DNA of 37,098 nt from Bondarzewia mesenterica (Eukaryota > Basidiomycota > Agaricomycetes > Russulales > Bondarzewiaceae), in NCBI GenBank assembly GCA_004802705.1, contig SGPL01000318.1, forward strand, positions 2,593 through 39,690. The letters are read 5' to 3'. The position numbers and the translations under genes were made by a program. The notes beneath the pieces were generated by a model, which was not told where the DNA came from, did no database searches, and saw only the letters and a program-made list of their open reading frames with translations. This document shows positions 20,833-30,815 of the stretch, one piece after another. Position 1 is the first letter of the stretch. Each line of letters starts with the position of its first letter.

Positions 20833-22654
20833 TCAAGCCACTTCGATTTGGAAACCCATCGCCCTCCTTCCAAGAGGACCCACTATATCTTCGGGTTTGC
20901 CGATGCCTGCCGGGTAGATAGCCTCCGGAGAAACCTTGGGGAAATCAGGAGGAGTGACACCTTGGAGGAAGGTTTCCTTCTGCCGCTGAATGTACGTCGC
21001 GTTCTGGGCAGTCATGGGTACGGCTGGGATGTACATAACTAAGAGCGCGGTTTAGAATTCAATCAGGCCAAGTGAAAAGGGAGATTGCAAACCGGCAGAG
21101 TCCCCAGAGCCCGTGTGTTCTTCCTCAACGGAGTGAACCACGTCCTAATAATTGTAAGCACTAAAATGCAAATGGTTTGAAAATGATGTTATGCTTACGC
21201 AGTGCCAAAATACCATGTCCCCCGGGTACACTTTCGGGACAGATGTCATAGTCTCATCCAACTTCATATGTGGATGGCTCTCCGTGGTAGGTCGCGGGCC
21301 TATGAAACCGACATCGTGCTTATAGATGCCGGGAAAATCGGGTGTAGAAATGTCTTCATTCTCTTTTCAAGACATGATTTAGCAATAATAAAGGCGTGGC
21401 CGCTTACCGTATTCCCAATTCCTCGGGTCAAGGGGATCTTGAGAAATAGGAGAGGCGACAGGGCGGAAGAAAGGACGCAGAATCGTGTAGGCGTTGGAAG
21501 CGATGACGTCGGGAAAGACTTTAAGTGTCCCTTCATGCGGAGCTGTTTCACTGAGACATCCAGATAGTTTTTTAAGCGAGGAAGGAAGAAGGACGGAGGA
21601 GATGAGCGCACCTCATGGCCAGCCAACCCTGGAACGTTCTGAAAATACTGGCCTGCGCAGCGAGAGTGAGACCAAGGTAAGGCACGACTTGCGATGACCA
21701 GGATATAACATACCTGATTCGGTCTTCCATAGATAGAGGTATTGGCGTTGATACGACCCTCGAGATCGTAAGGATCGTGGTTGCGCCAATTTCCATTCAG
21801 AATATCAGAGAAACAAGTGCGGAACGCTTCGTCCTCCCACCTCTCGATAGTTCCACCTAAACATTCAAATCAAGGCGTTAGCCGAAACCAGCTATGTTGT
21901 TGACACGGGAAAACGTGCCATCAACATGCGGGGGGTGAGCATTCCACTGAGTGCCAGGATGACGAATCCGGAATCGGTCAGCGTAGCTCAATGGAGTGGA
22001 GAGGTCGACGCCATTCAGTTTTTCCTCGCCTTTGATGTGATAGAGCTTATTTAACCAAGTCGAGGCTTCGAGGAGGTTAGGATGAGAACGTGCGAGAACC
22101 TGGGCCTTCGTCCAGCTTGATTTTCATAGTTAGTCCAACCTGAATGTAGTGTGAAAGCCTTTGACCCGAAACGTACTATAAATTGAAAAACTGCTTGTTG
22201 TTCTCCGGAATGCCTGTATTTCAGACGTCAGTTCAAAAACCGGAACGGAGAAAATGTTTCACCGACCTGGAACCTCAGGATTTGCCTTGACGAACTCTTC
22301 AAGCGATTTCTTCCAGGCAGAGACTTCTACATCATCGACGACATCTCTTATGACGACACACCCCCGCTTCTTGATATTATCGATCTCCTCCTGTGACAGC
22401 TTGTTTAGGTCTTCAAACTTGACCTGTGGAATGATCTGTCCGAAGTGCTACTCAGCCAAGAGAGCGGGAGTCCGTGACTGAATATCACTCACATCGGAGT
22501 CCGACTTGATAATTTCTTGTGTGCTCTCGCTGAGATGCTGTATGACCTCGTTCCACGCACGCGTCGCACGGACCTGGAAATCAGGATACGAGGACGCGAT
22601 CTCGCGCTTCAAGTCTACAAAGCGAGGGGGCATGCGAGGGTCGAGTGAGGCCAT
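20833..22654 (-). CDS. DUF1479 family protein (YbiU/Gig2-like, Fe(II)/2-oxoglutarate oxygenase fold)
   Basis: Ten exons (22654-22493, 22447-22267, 22213-22177, 22115-21919, 21856-21714, 21652-21612, 21550-21408, 21353-21199, 21144-21093, 21038-20833) splice to 438 residues. Family signatures include GCVVIRDVV, FRTFQGWLAM followed by EGTLKVFP, and DPRNWEY. Candidate iron ligands are the His and Asp of HPPHVDGGTIERWED and the distal His in DVVHSVEEEHTG. The late Arg pair (GRRAMGF) could bind the co-substrate carboxylate. DUF1479 proteins are widespread in fungi and bacteria; the substrate is not known to me for this clade. Intron 4 (21857-21918) uses a GC donor (GCACGT) with a normal AG acceptor, because only that choice keeps VDGGTIE in frame. 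A TATA element precedes the gene. Confidence 0.85.
21857..21918 (-). other. GC-AG intron in the DUF1479 gene
   Basis: 62-bp intron with donor GCACGT and acceptor TTTAG. The nearby GT (in CACGTTTT) would give the wrong phase for the conserved GGTIERWED exon. Confidence 0.65.
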
Positions 22655-23601
22655 GTCTGAAAGTTGAGAATGGTACGACGATGGATCACCGTCAATGGCA
22701 TCCCATTTATAAGGTCCCGCTTCACCCCAGATTCACACCGTCGAGTCAAAAAAAGCTGTAATCGGCCCGAGCGCCCAGAGATGAAGGGGTCATATGAGAC
22801 ATGGCTTGCGACAACAAGGCACGTCTGAAAAACGGGGGAGATTGCTTTCTCGGATCACTGCGTGTAAAGGTGGAAGCGCGCAGCTGCAATTGGTACAACA
22901 CAGTCTTTACGCATTGAGAAGGACGACCCGTGTGTTCTTATCAGCAGTATCTTGAGAAAAAAATATTCACCCTCACCGAAGGGGTCCAAGGATCGTAAGC
23001 AAAAACAGAATGGTGCTGCGTCCAAAACGTCATGAAGCGCCGCAACATGACTATGTGACCTCTATAATTGAGCAATTAGACGATAAGGACCTATCAGAAG
23101 CCCTTCGTTAGCCGTCCAGACGTCAGGTATACTATCACCTGCACGCTGAATTTCACAATACTGTTGGCCCAGCCATTTGCACGATGATGCTGGATGGATG
23201 AAAGAGAGCAAGACTCGGGGAATCATCGGAGAAATGACAATTTCAGCGTGAGAATGCCACGATGTTGGAAATGAGGTGCCAAAACTTGAATAGACGACGC
23301 ACGATAATACTTGTCGGATTGCCTGCCGCCCACAATCGAGACCGAAGAATGAACAAATCCACGTTCATTATTGTCGAAGAACAAAAGAGACCCTACAGAA
23401 ACTGAGGGCGACTAAGGAGCATCACACCTGATGCGTTGGGCAACGATAGATGTAAGAGAAAAAGATCCGTAGTCAAACAGCAATTGAAACACAGATACGA
23501 TGAAGTCGACATTACGCGCACAACAGACGCTGACTGTAAGCAATACTTGAGGTGGGAATCAAGAACGAACTAGACCGAAGCGGAAAACTCGAGGCTTGAC
23601 G
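22655..23601 (-). promoter_or_regulatory. Region upstream of the DUF1479 gene
   Basis: About 950 bp between the DUF1479 ATG and the beta-tubulin stop. A TATA-like element sits close to the DUF1479 start. No coding frame of note is seen. Confidence 0.4.
22705..22712 (-). promoter_or_regulatory. TATA-like element of the DUF1479 gene
   Basis: The minus strand reads TTATAAAT about 50-58 bp upstream of the ATG at 22654. Confidence 0.4.
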
Positions 23602-26324
23602 TTACTCCTGTACCTGATCATCCTCGAATTGTTCTTCTTCATATTGCTCCTGTTCGTACTCGGCTTCTTCGACTTCCTCGGTCTCCGCAGAAGCTTCTTG
23701 ATACTGAAGGATGAAAGGGTTAGAGCCTGAACCTGCGAAACAAGGACTACCAGGAGATTCACCTGTTGGTACTCGGCACTGTAGGACAATCAACAAACAA
23801 GCCGGAAGAAAGTGAACACGAAGACTCACATCAAGTCTTGAGTATTGCTCTCGGCTTCGGAGAACTCCATTGTGTCCATTCCCTCTCCTGTATACCAATG
23901 CAAGAAAGCACGGCGCTTGTACATAGCAGCGAACTAGTTTATTGAGGCCAAAATGTTAGCCAATGCTGCGGCATCGTTTGAAGGAATTGAAAAGGGTTGA
24001 CCTGATCAAGAGTGCGTTTGAAGACTTCCTGAATGGCGGTTGAATTCGCCAGGCAGGTGGCTGCTTGCTTCTGCCTCACTGGAGGCACGGAGCAGAGCGT
24101 CACCGACACGTTGTCGGGAATCCACCTATGGTGGACGTGTTTAGGTATCGAGGCTGGAGGGGAGACACGTCGAAAAGAACACGCACTCTACGAAGAGATT
24201 CGAGTTCTTCCTTTGAAGGTCCAGCACAGCATACTATCGACAGATCAATTACTTCGCCATAGGTCCATCACAGGTGATGGGACCTACTTCAGCCTAAAGG
24301 ACGAGTGAGTGGACAATGCCTCTATAGCGAAAAAGAATGAACGGACTTCACGAGATGATATATTACCACGGAAGATAGTCGCAGCTGTCAGATAACGACT
24401 AGTATGAAGCCGCGTCTGAGAACATATTATGATTAGAGTGGGTGAAATAGACCAACCCGTAACGTGGATCACACCCAACCAGAAGGTTACGACGGTCAAA
24501 CAAACTGCAGCATAGTGGTAAGTAAAACCTGTCCCAGTCGCTTGGAACCAAGAGTTATGATTACTGACGCGCTAGTCAATTCGGGAACCGAAGCACGGGT
24601 GAAAGACTGAGAAGTCTGGTCTTGGAAAGGAGCATAGCTCGGCATCAAGAAGTGAAGCTGATACAGAGACAGTCAGAGACAGCCAAAATACAAAGTGAGC
24701 ATCAACTAACACGTGGGAAGGGGACAAGATTGAGCCCAAGCTTGCGCAGATCACTGGAGGATATTCATCAAAGGGTGCATATAGCGATGGACTCCCAACT
24801 TACCCATTTAATTGGCCNGGGAATCGAAGACTAGTGGAAACACCGCACATAACTTGTGAGATAAGCTGAAGGNGGGAGTGAACAGAACGTTTCCGGTGGA
24901 GAGAAAAATGAACATACCACGTTGAGATCGCTGAAGGAGGGGCTCTTGATCTTCAGCGTCCGCGAAGTGATGTCGTATCTGGGTCATAATTGGCATTTGC
25001 ACTGCGTGATAAGACATAGAAAGTTGATGTACAAAGCTTCGTTGTCAATACAGATCGTTAAGTCGCTGTTCTCCACCAATTGATGGACGGAGAGGAGGGC
25101 GTTATATGGCTGTTACGANNATCGCATCTGTGGACTGTCATCGAAAAAAAAGGGCGGCGCACCTCAACAACAGTTTCTGACAACTTGTGGACGAAAGGGT
25201 CAATAGGTAGTACAGCTATAAAAGAATTCATTCCATACTTTCGGTGCTGGGAATATTGAAAANGTNGAGACCATTCGATCGGGAAACTCCTGTGAGACCC
25301 AATTGNTAAGNAAACCTGAGACCCATATTNTTCTCACTGTTCACCTCTCGAAGCTTCGACAGGAGCAAAGACCCGAGACCAGCGCCTGTGCCACCCCCTA
25401 GNGAATGGAGAAGCTGGAAACCCTGCAAAGCATCACATGCNTCGCTCTGTTTCCGTATCACATCCTACATCGTCTCAGTCAGCAAANNCGCAAAAACNTA
25501 CACAGAGCTGGAAGANTCGCACTGAGATACCGTCNACGAGCTCAGCACCTAAGCCAAGGTCAGTTTACATAACGGTACCTTATTCTGGCCTACATATCAT
25601 TCATGCATACCTTCCGTGTAGTCTGCGATCAGGAAGATGGAANATAGTGNTATTAGACCNACTAGTCTGAGAATGGATATGCACGCGACGGAGAACTCAC
25701 AGCCCTTTGCCCAGTTATTTCCCGCCCCAGAGTCGCCCGTGATGAAGGTGTCGGGACGGAATAGGCCTCCNGTTGGTCCTGAACGGAGCTGTTCGTATAT
25801 GAGTAAGACTGTANGTCTGAGAAGGATCGAAGCGACGTACACGATTGCANACGCCGGCCTCCAAGTCGATCTGCACGCTGCGGGGGACATACTTCATGCC
25901 ATGGCTGGTTTCAACTTCAGAGAAGTAAGTAGATACCTGGGATGTCGCGTCAGATCGTTAGACCTGCATTGATGCATACACAGTAGGAAGNATAATTGAG
26001 CTTACCCGCTCCAACTGCAGTGGGTCCGTCCCATGGTAAACCTGCCGCAGACGCGTTAGTGAGTGCTCGAGACAAGTTGNACGCTATCCGCATGCACCCC
26101 ATTCTGGTCAAGACCATGTTCCTGCAGNAGCATGTTCCAAAAATTCTCTCCGACTTGNTTGCCAGCCTAGAGATTGCCGTTTGTATTGTCAGCGGAAACG
26201 GTGTCGACCTCTCTAACAGCGCGGATGCTAACCTGGCCGACCTGTGAAATGCACGATCAGCGGTAGATCATGCGTTGAAGTGCAAACGATGGCAAACCTG
26301 AACGTTGATGATTTCACGAGGCAT
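23602..26324 (-). CDS. Divergent beta-tubulin paralogue, 23 exons
   Basis: About 455 residues are recovered after removing 22 introns. Tubulin hallmarks are all present: GQAGNQVG near the N-terminus, [32 protein letters not shown], the GTP-binding loop [71 protein letters not shown] and EYQQYQEA. This class of protein pairs with alpha-tubulin in microtubules. The sequence departs from conventional fungal beta-tubulin at the N-terminus (MPREIINVQ for MREIVHIQ), at the benzimidazole site (SDLTIC where SDETFC is usual), in the WIPDN segment, and in a long Glu/Gln-rich acidic tail ending at 23602. Microexons of 9 nt (26233-26241) and 12 nt (25611-25622) are needed to keep phase. Ns are frequent above 24,800 but none forces a frameshift. 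The splice at 24234-24346 leaves a two-residue gap relative to the family and is the least certain. Confidence 0.88.
25611..25622 (-). other. 12-nt microexon in the beta-tubulin gene
   Basis: Exon of 12 nt encoding the middle of YYTEG, bounded upstream by a CGCAG acceptor and downstream by a GTATGC donor. It is required to connect NNWAKG with AELVDG. Confidence 0.8.
26233..26241 (-). other. 9-nt microexon in the beta-tubulin gene
   Basis: Codes for Val-Gly-Gln of the first GTP-binding loop. It is flanked by a CACAG acceptor and a GTTAGC donor. Without it the conserved QxGQxGNQ motif would be broken. Confidence 0.75.
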
Positions 26325-26816
26325 TTTGAATGGGGCGTCAATGGACTTTTAGGAGTGAATGAAGTTGAGACTGTTGAGTGACTTGAGTCAAGGAGCACGA
26401 AGTTCGAACCATTTCTCAGGGAATTGCGGCCCCGCACCCGTGTCCGGCAAAACGCCGCGTCATAGTTGAGACACNAAGACATTACGTCACTGAGGACAAC
26501 CCCTCCCGAAAAATCCACCTAAATCCACAAGTAACAGTATGTGACGTTCTGTGATACTACATGCANGGCTACACAGATCTCATCGATAATCATAAAGTAC
26601 AAAGGAAATTGTGTACAAGGCGCAGTAGGAGAACAAAAAAGCTGGAAGATGTAGGTTGCAAGCAAGTCAATAAAAATAGTCGCCGATGTGAGGGTTGATG
26701 GGCATAGTCCCAATTCTCAAAATATCCAGTGTGAAGAACGGAGAACAAGCACAAAGTCAGAATAAATCGTAACNGTCCAAGATACTGCATGTCTTTTGAA
26801 CGGAGTCATAAGGACA
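26325..26816 (-). promoter_or_regulatory. Region upstream of the beta-tubulin gene
   Basis: About 490 bp containing the tubulin 5' flank and the 3' flank of the next minus-strand gene. A few Ns. No coding signal. Confidence 0.4.
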
Positions 26817-28349
26817 CTACCCATTAGCAGGGTAGTGAGGATTGAGCATGTGGGGTGGTGGATGAGACGGGTCCGGGGGCTGCAAGTACGGCGGTATAGG
26901 TACGGCCAACATATACACCGGATACGCTTGCGGCTGCATCTCTGGATTCGTAGTCCCGTTGAGTCCAGAGGAGCTTCCTGGGCTGACCCTCGGCGTTATC
27001 ATCGTTGTGGGATACATGAACATCGGAGGGGGAGGGGGAAGAGGCATAGGGTAGGGAAATTGTCCATGCCCGAGCGACGAGGGTGGTTGCGGGACAGCGC
27101 CCTCTGCGGATCCGTGACCGAGAGCACTTTGGTTGGCATACGCGAGCGTCGCGCTCGACGCGTGTATCGGATTGTGTCCGTGCTGGCTGGAATTCGCGAG
27201 CGTCTGCTTGATGCGACGGCGGGCGCGCCCGCGCTGGGGGCCGCTAGCGAGAAGGTCGACGTTGCGCCGCCGAGGGCGGTACCAGGACGTAGGGCCGCCC
27301 TCAGGTCGTGGATATTGTGCACGCGCTGACTCGGCAGGGACGAAGTCGACCGCGATGTTGGAGGCCATCCAAGGAAGGTCGGCTAGGTCTCGGAAGAATT
27401 TGCGGACTGTCGCGACGTGGGATGGCAGGGATGGTTCAGGTGGTGGAATACTCATCCCCAAGTAATCCGATGCGGGCTTTGGCGCGACGAGCACAGGGCT
27501 GGGGGGACCTGTATGAGAGGGGGACGCAGCAGTTTGGTTGGCTGGCACGTCAGGATTATGCTGGTCGGTTGAGCTTCCATCGGAATCTCCTTCAGGGTCA
27601 GGGTTGCGGACAGTGCGCGGCAGGCCGTTGTTGGATGAGCGATGGGAAGACGGAAAGCGAACGGAATGGTGGGACGGCGACTGCATCGTGTTTCGCGATG
27701 ATGATGAGCGGGAGACATGCACCATGGAGTGCACACTATGGCGCGAAGAAGTGCGGACGTGAGAATTCCGTAGGGGCGCCGGATCCTCGACTGGCATTTC
27801 CCTTGCCTCAACGTAGTGCACGCCGCCTTCGACGGGTTGTCCAGGTGCGCCGTACGGTGGCGCATCTTCCGGCTCCAGAATGACGGGCACACCCTCGTCC
27901 GCTGCGTAGTGCTCCGGTGGAGGTCTGCGGTCGTACAGCAGGTTGCGCGCCACTGCCTTCGGCAGCTTCTTCAGGTTCGTAACGAACCCACCTACAAAGC
28001 GTTTCTTTGGCTTTCCTCTCTTCGAATCATCCACAACCTCCGAGAATTGATATCCTTCCTCGATATCAGCCTGTGGATCGACCGTCATACACTCTGCTTC
28101 ATAGTCCTCCTCCCCAAGACCCCTAACATTAGCCACGGGTGTCGGTATACCGGAAATCGCTTCTACAGGGGGAGGCGGACGAGGCTGATTCGTCGCGCTC
28201 GTGAGCATCGAGGTGTGACGACCGCTGCTGCTTCCGCTCGGTCGTGAAGAATGCGTCTGCGAAGGGTCCATGCGACGACGCGTTATGTCCAGTGGACGGA
28301 CGAAGGAGGGCTCGTTCGATGACTCGCGAAACTCGACAAAGTTGGACAT
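26817..28349 (-). CDS. Large hypothetical protein with a basic conserved patch, mostly disordered
   Basis: Single open exon. The frame runs from 28499, but that end begins with GTG; the first in-frame ATG is at 28349 (MSNFVEF), giving 510 residues. An unseen 5' exon is possible. The most protein-like segment is KRFVGGFVTNLKKLPKAVAR at about residues 115-135, a short amphipathic basic helix. Long Ser/His/Arg-rich and Pro-rich stretches follow, including SVHSMVHVSRSSSSR and PYPMPLPPPPPMFMYP. A second ordered-looking patch (VRKFFRDLADLPWMASNIAVDF) lies in the C-terminal half. No enzyme domain is recognised. The pattern suggests a fungal scaffold or membrane-peripheral regulator, but this is only a guess from composition. 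Confidence 0.6.
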   Translation of the reverse strand: MSNFVEFRESSNEPSFVRPLDITRRRMDPSQTHSSRPSGSSSGRHTSMLTSATNQPRPPPPVEAISGIPTPVANVRGLGEEDYEAECMTVDPQADIEEGYQFSEVVDDSKRGKPKKRFVGGFVTNLKKLPKAVARNLLYDRRPPPEHYAADEGVPVILEPEDAPPYGAPGQPVEGGVHYVEAREMPVEDPAPLRNSHVRTSSRHSVHSMVHVSRSSSSRNTMQSPSHHSVRFPSSHRSSNNGLPRTVRNPDPEGDSDGSSTDQHNPDVPANQTAASPSHTGPPSPVLVAPKPASDYLGMSIPPPEPSLPSHVATVRKFFRDLADLPWMASNIAVDFVPAESARAQYPRPEGGPTSWYRPRRRNVDLLASGPQRGRARRRIKQTLANSSQHGHNPIHASSATLAYANQSALGHGSAEGAVPQPPSSLGHGQFPYPMPLPPPPPMFMYPTTMITPRVSPGSSSGLNGTTNPEMQPQAYPVYMLAVPIPPYLQPPDPSHPPPHMLNPHYPANG

Positions 28350-28797
28350 CTCTGTGCCCTTGACGAGGTCAGAGATAGAGTTCGGAACAGAAATGTTCAC
28401 CGTAGGTGAGGATAGGGAGAAGGCTCCACGTACACGTGCAGGAAGTTGAGGGCATGAGGACAGACAGGGGCATGCGGCGACAGTCTGCCACAGTCGCACT
28501 TACTTGGCCATTGTGAAGAACAACACCACCGATGGGCCATCAAAGCGAAAACACGTAGTTTACAGTAAGTGTTCGAATACAAAAAAAGAAAGAGGACAAA
28601 TCAAACTCAAGTACATATTATCTCCGGCGATCCGCACCGAGAAGTGGATAACTCGAATGAAATCAAGGTACAAATACAAAAAGTAAAGGAAAACCACACA
28701 ACCAGGATAACGAATAACATGATTTATTCTTAGTCCAATACTATTTATCACTGGTGTCACCTCCCAAATTCGAACCTCGGAACGATCATCGAGGCGA
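28350..28797. other. Tandem intergenic region
   Basis: Between two minus-strand genes. It contains an ATGGCCAA followed by a strong GTAAGT donor near 28503-28510 on the minus strand. That could be a first exon of the gene below, but no phase-matched acceptor was found. Confidence 0.35.
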
Positions 28798-30815
28798 TCA
28801 CTGCCATGCATCGATACATGTTTTGTCCGGCCTTTTGCTGTTCCTCCCCTTGCATTCCATCTTCCCGCAATCCTGGCACGCATTCGTGCAGAAATTCCGA
28901 CCACCCTTGCCCTTGCAGTCCTTCGAACCACACTTGACACAGTGTCTGATGCGCTTGCTCGGCGGCTCCACCGAAAGTGCCTCCCCAGCCCTCTTCGAGG
29001 ACGTCGATGGGCCGGGGACGTTAGGATCGGCGTGCTGGTAGATGTATGGATAAGGACCGTAGGCAGACTGCATGTACGGCGCACCCTGCAGGTATCCATA
29101 AACCGGCGGAATGGTGCCCAAGGAACCCTGAGGCGGCGGGGCTACAGCGACGGAAGAGGATGCCGCAGCAGATGATGTGCTCGCCTCGGGCTGCTGGCCA
29201 TTCATACTGTGATCTTCGACTGCGGCATGCGGTTTCCAAGTGGTGGTGTATGATTGCGGGAGAGCCTGAACGAGAAATGGCTGAGAAACGAGACCGAGAT
29301 CAAGAAAAGAGGGACACACCTCTTTGTGCGTTTCATGCGCAGGTGACCCGTCCGCATCCGCATCGTCGGGGTGTTGAAGGTCCATCTCGACGGCCCTCTC
29401 TTCGTCTTCCTCAGGCTTGCCCGTGACAGCGCCTGAAGCCTCCTCCTGCGTGCCTCGCAAGATCTGCAAAAGAGCTTCTCTGCCCAAACCTGCACCAAGT
29501 CCAATGCAGACCATATCCCAAAGAGTCTTTGAAACTCCAATTGCCTCCCAATTCCACGCGTTGTCAAGAGTATGGTCCAACAACTTCGCAGGGAATTCGT
29601 TCCTGAGAATCTGTGGAAGCGAGCGCATAACAGCGGGGTCTGTGCTGCCAAACCTGCGGCCGTCCGTAGACGAGCTCACTGCCTTGCAAGCAGCGCTCTG
29701 GCAGACGTACTCACAACCGATGATAAAGAACGGCTTCCCGATATCATGCACCTTGATAGCGCCCGAGCGGATGCATCCCTTGTTAATCAAGGCGCGGAAC
29801 AGTGAGGGCATGCGATGCCCATGAGGGCGAGGTGATGAGGGTCCCAATAGAAGAACCGGTATTCGGGAGGCGTGGGAGTCTTACTCGAAGACGCGAACAA
29901 GGAAAAATATGCCGGCGACGAAGGAAGCCAATACGTCCGCAAGGTCGAGTACGCAGTAAGGTTGGGCGGCGCGTCCGGGAGAGGCGCCAGCCGATCAATG
30001 TGGAACCTGAAGGCCATCTCTATGGGCTGGCCGGTGGCCGACAGGGGATTGGGCGCATAGAGCGCGGTCACGAGGTTGTGCAGCAGCGCCGTACGATCAG
30101 TGCGCATGAGCACGGCCCAATCGTCCTCCGCGAGGTTAGGATCAATAGAATGCGACTCGCGCGCGATCCTCCCTACCGGCACGCTCGCGGTCTCTCTACG
30201 GGGGGCGGGAAGATCGACCTGCAGCGCAGCGGACAGAGTACTATATCCCGTCTGCCAGGTCGGTTGAGGCGTCGCAGCGTTCGTCGTCGGATAAACATAC
30301 TGCGCATAATTCTGACGCGAAGATCCTTATCAGTCCAAATACCACGCCTTCGGTATCGCGAAAGGCCAACATACCAACTGAGGACCGGGATACGGCGGGG
30401 CACTGGCCGATGCCTGCGGGGTAGCCTGGTTCGAGTGCACATCTCCCGCTGCTACTGCGAACTCTCCGGGAGCAGCGACCCTACGTTTACGAGTACTTAT
30501 CGCGTTGGGACGCGGGACCGAGCCGGCTGGGAGGCCGTCCTTTCTGGGACGCCCGACGGGGCGCTTGAGCGGGGGAGGAGCATTAGGATCAATATACTTG
30601 GTCTTGACCCCACTGCCCTTGGGCCTTCCGGGCCCGCGCTTCGTCGGCGTGGACTCTGACGGCGCCGCGATGGCGGCGTCCGTCACAGGCTCCTGCACGT
30701 CGTTCGCGGACACGTCTGTGCCTGCTTGCGCCTGCTGTTGCGATGCTTCCTGGTCGGGCTGGACGGGCTGGATGCTCAGGGTGCTGGTCAGGCTTTGCAT
30801 GGGGTTGCTGGCCAT
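28798..30815 (-). CDS. AT-hook protein with cysteine-rich domain (one-base frameshift)
   Basis: Exon 1 (30815-30375) starts at the first ATG (MASNPMQ) and carries two AT-hooks, KRGPGRPKGSG and KRPVGRPRKDG, which bind the minor groove of AT-rich DNA. After a 63-bp intron (30312-30374), exon 2 holds a domain with YWLPSSPAYF, FFYWDPHHLAL, a CPHC pair, a later CEYVC...C pair and FGSTDP...LP..LRNEFPAKLL. This resembles a zinc-binding domain (DUF6729-like, from memory) found in agaricomycete transposon-associated proteins. At about 29789-29793 the frame shifts by one base inside this domain: CPHCSAP and LINKGCIRSG are clearly contiguous in the family pattern. The C-terminus has a dense Cys cluster (CVKCGSKDCKGKG, FCTNACQDCGKMEC). 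A 54-nt in-phase optional intron follows HETHKE. Likely a nuclear DNA-binding protein, possibly domesticated from a mobile element. Confidence 0.7.

Noticed and set aside
23602..26324. Tubulin pseudogene
   Set aside because: First impression from broken frames. Full splicing restores nearly all conserved blocks without a premature stop, so an intact gene is more likely.
26080..26324. Gamma-tubulin because of the MPREI start
   Set aside because: The downstream blocks ([35 protein letters not shown], acidic tail) are beta-tubulin, not gamma-tubulin.
26796..27883. Plus-strand frames of 177 and 191 codons
   Set aside because: They are antisense shadows of the minus-strand hypothetical gene at 26817-28349, with no motif and poor composition.
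28350..28499. 50-residue N-terminal extension of the hypothetical protein at 26817-28349
   Set aside because: The frame begins with GTG and crosses a region with a splice donor. The first ATG is at 28349.
29802..30659. 285-codon plus-strand open frame, very Arg-rich
   Set aside because: It lies antisense to the AT-hook gene, whose minus-strand frames show clear motifs. The Arg-rich composition is typical of a GC-rich shadow frame.
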